64,000 bases of DNA from the NCBI RefSeq assembly GCF_036077095.1, contig NZ_CP107960.1, positions 2,108,001 to 2,172,000 of the forward strand, in the 5' to 3' direction. Positions 59,565-64,000 of this stretch are shown here, piece after piece. How positions within the stretch are numbered: position 1 is the stretch's first letter; each line of letters starts with the position of its first letter. The position numbers and the translations under genes were made by a program. Source of the stretch: Streptomyces sp. NBC_00376 (GTDB lineage: Bacteria; Actinomycetota; Actinomycetes; Streptomycetales; Streptomycetaceae). Below the pieces are notes generated by a model, which was not told the origin of the DNA, made no database searches, and saw only the letters and a list, made by a program, of their open reading frames with translations.

Positions 59565-62500
59565 TCAGCTCGCGGAGACGATCTCCCGCAGCCCCGCGAC
59601 GAACCGTTCGGCGAACGCCGCGACCGTCCCGGGGTGGTAGGTGTCCGTCGCGTACATGACCTGGACCTCCAGGCGGCCCCCGGAGACGACCGCCACGACG
59701 TCCAGCAGGTGGTGGCGGCGTTCGGTGGCCGGTGCCGTTGGCACGTCGTACGGGACGGGCGCCCCGTAGAAGCCGTCGCCGACCCCCTCGGTGTCGTACT
59801 GGCCGAGGTAGTTGAAGCTGACCTGCGGCTCGGGGCCCTCGGCGAGGGTGCCCCTGAGGTGGCGCAGCAGCCCGTAGCCGATGCCGCGCTGTGGCACGGC
59901 CCGCAACGCGCGCTTGACCTGGTTGATCTGTGGCCGCCAGTCGGGGCCGGGCGGGGCGGTAAGGCGGACCGGGAACTGCGTGGTGAACCAGCCGACCGTA
60001 CGGGACAGGTCCACCCCGTCGATGATCTCCTCCCGTCCGTGGCCCTCCAGTTCGACCAGCACACCGTCCTCGCCGGACCACTCGGTGAGCGTCCGGCCGA
60101 GGGCCGACAGCAGCACGTCGTTGATCTGCGTGCGGTAGCGGCCCGGAACCTCCTGCAGGAGCCGTCTGGTGGTCTCCGCGTCGAGTCCGGCGCGGGCGAC
60201 GGCACGGTTGCGGTCCAGGTTGGCGCCGTCGTGGTCGACGGGCAGCCGTCCGCTTCCGCCCTCGGCGAGGGCGTTCCAGTACGGGGCCTCCGTGTCCAGC
60301 GCGCCCGATCCGGTGTGGGCGGCCAGCGCCCGGGTCCAGTCGCGGAACGAGGTGGACTTGGCGCCGAGGTCGACCGGGCGCCCGGCCCGCGCCTGGCCGT
60401 AGGCGGTCGCCAGGTCGGAGAGCAGGATGCGCCAGGAGACCCCGTCGACCACCAGGTGGTGGACGGTGACGAACAGCCTCGGGAGCCGGTCGCCGTATTC
60501 GAGGAGCACGGCCTTGATCAGCGGCCCGTCCACCGGGCTCAGGCTGCCCTGGGCCTCGGCGATCAGCCGGGCCGTCTCCGCCTCGGGGTCGGCCGCCCGC
60601 GACACGTCGTGGCAGCTGAGGACGGAGCGGGCTTCGGCGGGCGGGTTGTACTGGTGCCAGCCGGCCGCGCCGCCCGTGCCGTCGTGCACGTACCGCATCC
60701 GCAGGGCGTCGTGGTGGTGGAGCAGCGCCGCGAACGCCGTGGCCAGGGCGGGCCGGTCCACCTCGGCGGAACCGAGCTCGACGAAGGTGGCCATGGTCAG
60801 GTGCTCCGGCACCGTGAAGGTGTCGAAGAACCAGCGCTGGATGGGGCTCAGCAGCACGTCTCCGCTGACCGGCGGCGCGGCTTGCGGCTCCTGTGCGGCC
60901 GGCTCCGCGGCCTCGGTGACCAGCTCCGCGAGCCCGGCCACCGTGGGCGCCTTGAACATCTGCTTCGGGGAGATCGTCAGGCCCTCCTCGCGCACCCGCG
61001 AGACCACCTGGATGGTGAGGATGGAGTCGCCGCCCAGATCGAAGAAGTTGTCGTGCACGCCGACCCGGGGCAGGCCCAGGACCGAGGCCCACACCTCGGC
61101 CAGGAGCTGTTCGCGCCCGGTGCGCGGGGCGGTGTACTCGGCCGCGGCCAGGGCCTCCGGTTCGGGTGCGGGCAGCGCCTTGCGGTCCACCTTGCCGTTC
61201 GCGTTGAGCGGCAGCGCGTCCAGTACGACGAAGGCCGTCGGCATCATGTAGTCCGGCAGGGCGGCGCTCGCGAAGGCCCGCAGTCCCGCCTGGTCCAGGC
61301 CGGTGCCGGCCGCGTAGGCGACCAGACGCTTGGTGCCGGGCGTGATCTCGCGTACCGCCACGACGGCCTGGGCCACATCCGGGTGGGAGGCCAGTGCGAT
61401 CTCGACCTCGCCGAGTTCGATGCGGAAGCCCCGGATCTTGACCTGGTTGTCGGCCCTGCCGACGAAGTCCAGTTGCCCGTCCGGCAGCCAGCGCACGACG
61501 TCGCCGGTGCGGTACATCCGGCCCGCCGAGAAGGGGCTGGCCACATAGCGGCCCGCGGTGAGCCCGGGGTGTCCTGCGTAGCCCCGGGTCACGCACTCGC
61601 CGGCCAGGTACAGCTCGCCCGCGATGCCGACCGGGACCGGCCGCAGCCAGGAGTCCAGTACGTACGCGCGAGTCTGACCGAGCGGGGTGCCGATCGGCAC
61701 CGACGGCCTCTGCTCCGCCCAGTCGACCAGGTGGACCGTGGCGAAGATGGTCGTCTCGGTGGGCCCGTACGCGGCCACCAGCTGGACCTCCGGCGCCTCC
61801 TCCACCACCCGTTGGAAGTGCCGGGGCGAGAGCACGTCACCGCCGGTCATCACCATGCGCAGGTCGCGCAGCATCGCCACGTCGGCATCGACGACCTCGT
61901 GGAAGAGGCCGGTCGTCACCCACAGCACGGTCACCCGGTGGGTCCGCACCAGTGTGCCGAGCTCCTCGACCGACAGCACCCGGGCCGTGGAAATGGCGAG
62001 CGCGGCCCCGTTGGCGAAGGCGCTCCAGATCTCCAGCGCGCTCGCGTCGAAGGACAGCGTCGCGGTCTGGCTGATCACGTCGTCCGCGGTGAAGGCGAGA
62101 CGCGGGTCACGGGCCACGCGCAGTACTCCCGCGTGCGGCACCACGATGCCCTTGGGTCGGCCGGTGGAGCCGGAGGTGTAGAAGACGTAGGCGGCGTTGG
62201 CCGGTGTGAGCCGGGTCAGCGGCGGGCCGTCGTGGGCCGCCTCGGCCGTCCGGTCCAGCTCCTCCAGGAGGAGCACCGGTACGGGTGCCTCCGCCACCGC
62301 GTCCCGGGTGTCGCCCGCGGCCAGCAGTACCCGGAGCCCGGAGTCGGCCATCATGAACGCCAGCCGGTCCGCGGGGTACTCGGGGTCGAGCGGTACGAAG
62401 ACCCCGCCCGCCTTGAACACCGCGAGCAGTGTGACGACCGGGGCCGTGCCGCGCGGCAGGCAGACGCCGACCCGGACCTCCGGGCCGACCCCGTGGGCGC

Positions 62501-64000
62501 GCAGGGCGTGGGCGAGCCTGTCGGCGCGTACGTCCAGTTCCCCGTACGTGAGCCGCTCGCCCTCGCAGACCAGCGCGAGCGCGTCGGGGGTGCGGGTCAC
62601 TCGGTCGGCGAAGACCTCGGTCAGCACCGCGCCGGCGGGCCCCTCGGCGCCGTCGGTCCAGCCGCCCACGATCTCGGTGTGTTCGGCAACGGTCAGCCTC
62701 GGCACGGCACGCAGCGGCGCCTCCGGGTCGGCGGCCATCGCGCCGAGCAGTTCGAGCAGGTGCGCGGAGAGCCGTCGGATCGTGGCCTCGTCGAACAGGT
62801 CCGTGTTGTAGACGATGTTGCTGAGCAGCGCCCCGTCGACCTCTCCGAAGTCGAGGGTGAGGTCGAACTGCGCGGTGGTGGACTTCAGGGCCTGGTCCTG
62901 CCAGTCCAGGCCGTTCGCGTCCGGTCCGGCGGGGGCGCCGGAGAGCTTCTCGTGGCTGATCGCCACCTGGACCAGTGGGCTGCGGCTGGGGTCGCGTTCG
63001 GTGACGACGGCGTCGACGACCCGGTCGAAGGGCACTTCGGCGTGGGCGAAGGCGTCCAGGACCGTGCTGCGGACCCGGTCCAGCAGCGCGGTGGTGCTGT
63101 CGCGCTCGTCGATGTGTGTGCGCAGGGCGAGGGTGTTGATGAAGAAGCCGACGACGTCCTTGAGTTCGTCGCGGTCGCGGCCCGAGGTGACGGTGCCGAC
63201 CACCACGTCCTGCTGCCCGCTGTAGCGGGACAGCAGGACCTGGCCGACTGCCGTGAGGCCCATGAACAGGGTTGCGCCGCGGGCCCGGCAGACCTCGGTG
63301 AAGCGGGCGAGCTGTTCGGCCGGGATCACCGTCTGGAAGCTCGCGCCGCGGGTGGTGCGCTCGGCGGGGCGCGGCCGGTCGGTCGGCAGCTCCAGCACCG
63401 GGACGTCGGCGAGCTGTGCCCGCCAGTAGCCCAGCCCGTCCTCCAGCGTCCGCGGGGTCAGCCGCTCACGCTGCCAGACCGCGTAGTCCGCGTACTGGAC
63501 GGGCAGTTCGGCCGGGATCCGGCCTGCGTAGAGCTCGCCGAGCTCACGCTGGATCACCCCGAGGGACCAGCCGTCCATGACGATGTGGTGCATCGAAAGG
63601 ACGATTACGTGGTCCTCGTCGGCGACCCGGATCAGGGTGGGGCGCAGCAGCGGCCCGGTGCGCAGGTCGAAGGGCTCGCCGAGCAGCCGGTGGACGAGAG
63701 CGTCGACCGCGTCGGCGGGGCAGTCCAGCACCGGCAGGTCGACGGGGGCGGGCGGGTGGATCACCTGGACGCCCTGCCCGTCGACGGTGTCGAAGGTGGT
63801 GCGCAGCGACTCGTGCCGGGCCACCAGGGACCTCAGCGCGTCGCGCAGCGCCCCGGTGTCGAGCGGCCCGCGCAGCCGGGCGGCCCGGCCCGAGTTGTAC
63901 TCGGCGCTGGCACTGTCGTGCTCCGCGGCGAACCACATGCGTGCCTGCGGGGAGGAGAGCGGGAGGGCGCCGTCGCGGGGAACCCGCACGATGGCGTCCG
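59565..64000 (-). CDS. Nonribosomal peptide synthetase, C-terminal C-A-PCP-E module (partial)
   Basis: About 1,478 residues of an NRPS whose N terminus lies beyond the right edge; the frame is open to the last base. C domain: [12 protein letters not shown] and MHHIVMDGW (near 63585). A domain: [14 protein letters not shown] (near 62170), [10 protein letters not shown], pocket by eye D-A-L-W-M-G-A-I-F-(K), hydrophobic and nearly the same as modules 1 and 2 of the adjacent [15 protein letters not shown] (near 61030). E domain: [11 protein letters not shown] (near 60445), GWFTTQFPV and SFNYLGQYD. It ends in the E domain without a thioesterase, so it adds a D residue and hands the chain on, or off, in trans. 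Confidence 0.93.
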   Translation of the reverse strand, partial: DAIVRVPRDGALPLSSPQARMWFAAEHDSASAEYNSGRAARLRGPLDTGALRDALRSLVARHESLRTTFDTVDGQGVQVIHPPAPVDLPVLDCPADAVDALVHRLLGEPFDLRTGPLLRPTLIRVADEDHVIVLSMHHIVMDGWSLGVIQRELGELYAGRIPAELPVQYADYAVWQRERLTPRTLEDGLGYWRAQLADVPVLELPTDRPRPAERTTRGASFQTVIPAEQLARFTEVCRARGATLFMGLTAVGQVLLSRYSGQQDVVVGTVTSGRDRDELKDVVGFFINTLALRTHIDERDSTTALLDRVRSTVLDAFAHAEVPFDRVVDAVVTERDPSRSPLVQVAISHEKLSGAPAGPDANGLDWQDQALKSTTAQFDLTLDFGEVDGALLSNIVYNTDLFDEATIRRLSAHLLELLGAMAADPEAPLRAVPRLTVAEHTEIVGGWTDGAEGPAGAVLTEVFADRVTRTPDALALVCEGERLTYGELDVRADRLAHALRAHGVGPEVRVGVCLPRGTAPVVTLLAVFKAGGVFVPLDPEYPADRLAFMMADSGLRVLLAAGDTRDAVAEAPVPVLLLEELDRTAEAAHDGPPLTRLTPANAAYVFYTSGSTGRPKGIVVPHAGVLRVARDPRLAFTADDVISQTATLSFDASALEIWSAFANGAALAISTARVLSVEELGTLVRTHRVTVLWVTTGLFHEVVDADVAMLRDLRMVMTGGDVLSPRHFQRVVEEAPEVQLVAAYGPTETTIFATVHLVDWAEQRPSVPIGTPLGQTRAYVLDSWLRPVPVGIAGELYLAGECVTRGYAGHPGLTAGRYVASPFSAGRMYRTGDVVRWLPDGQLDFVGRADNQVKIRGFRIELGEVEIALASHPDVAQAVVAVREITPGTKRLVAYAAGTGLDQAGLRAFASAALPDYMMPTAFVVLDALPLNANGKVDRKALPAPEPEALAAAEYTAPRTGREQLLAEVWASVLGLPRVGVHDNFFDLGGDSILTIQVVSRVREEGLTISPKQMFKAPTVAGLAELVTEAAEPAAQEPQAAPPVSGDVLLSPIQRWFFDTFTVPEHLTMATFVELGSAEVDRPALATAFAALLHHHDALRMRYVHDGTGGAAGWHQYNPPAEARSVLSCHDVSRAADPEAETARLIAEAQGSLSPVDGPLIKAVLLEYGDRLPRLFVTVHHLVVDGVSWRILLSDLATAYGQARAGRPVDLGAKSTSFRDWTRALAAHTGSGALDTEAPYWNALAEGGSGRLPVDHDGANLDRNRAVARAGLDAETTRRLLQEVPGRYRTQINDVLLSALGRTLTEWSGEDGVLVELEGHGREEIIDGVDLSRTVGWFTTQFPVRLTAPPGPDWRPQINQVKRALRAVPQRGIGYGLLRHLRGTLAEGPEPQVSFNYLGQYDTEGVGDGFYGAPVPYDVPTAPATERRHHLLDVVAVVSGGRLEVQVMYATDTYHPGTVAAFAERFVAGLREIVSAS

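Overview
The window is very GC-rich with codons ending mostly in G or C, has rare TTA codons confined to a few genes, and carries Streptomyces-type families: XRE/DUF5753 + DUF397 + HATPase sets, mycothiol-type TIGR03086 proteins, DrrAB exporters and giant NRPSs. It is most likely a Streptomyces chromosome segment where accessory genes lead into the left part of an NRPS gene cluster.

Layout. 0-5.9 kb: a trypsin-like protease/P-loop NTPase/TPR protein preceded by a Trypco1 protein, with a divergent coiled-coil protein; this looks like a proteolytic conflict (immunity-type) locus. 5.9-9.1 kb: a TIGR03086-GNAT pair, a Tat-exported M23 peptidase and an orphan small gene. 9.1-17.9 kb: a secreted polysaccharide lyase, a secreted beta-propeller protein, a 2-hydroxyacid dehydrogenase and a sugar ABC importer, with a divergent DeoR/LacI-hybrid regulator. 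17.9-19.7 kb: a whiJ/abaA-like regulatory set in which the XRE gene is frameshifted. 19.8-26.0 kb: an amidase, hydrolase (frameshifted), M20 hydrolase and MFS operon with a divergent double-Lrp regulator. 26.6-28.0 kb: an IS256-family element. 28-32.3 kb: Gfo/Idh/MocA oxidoreductase, small membrane protein, a truncated PKS (carrier protein plus ketosynthase stub), PaaI thioesterase, and a second copy of the TIGR03086-GNAT pair.

32.5-64 kb: NRPS cluster. It holds a DrrAB-type exporter, a five-gene tryptophan supply operon (trpE-trpG-trpD-trpC-class II DAHP synthase), a divergent GntA/YqcI-type haem N-hydroxylase preceded by a 14-codon leader ORF containing a TTA codon, a TTA-containing DUF5937/ArsR regulator, a drastically shortened ABC-ATPase-like protein, a 5.6-thousand-residue five-module NRPS and the C-terminal module of a second NRPS running off the right edge.

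Working model (inference). The trp operon feeds Trp to the assembly line, whose modules 3 and 5 have aromatic-looking pockets. Module 4 has an acidic pocket expected for a basic or guanidino amino acid, which fits the N-hydroxylase. Three epimerisation domains give D residues. The first module of the large NRPS has no condensation domain, so it probably initiates synthesis. Both NRPSs seen here end in epimerisation domains with no thioesterase, so release should need a separate enzyme not present in the window. TTA codons in the leader ORF and in the regulator suggest bldA-linked developmental control. I cannot name the product.
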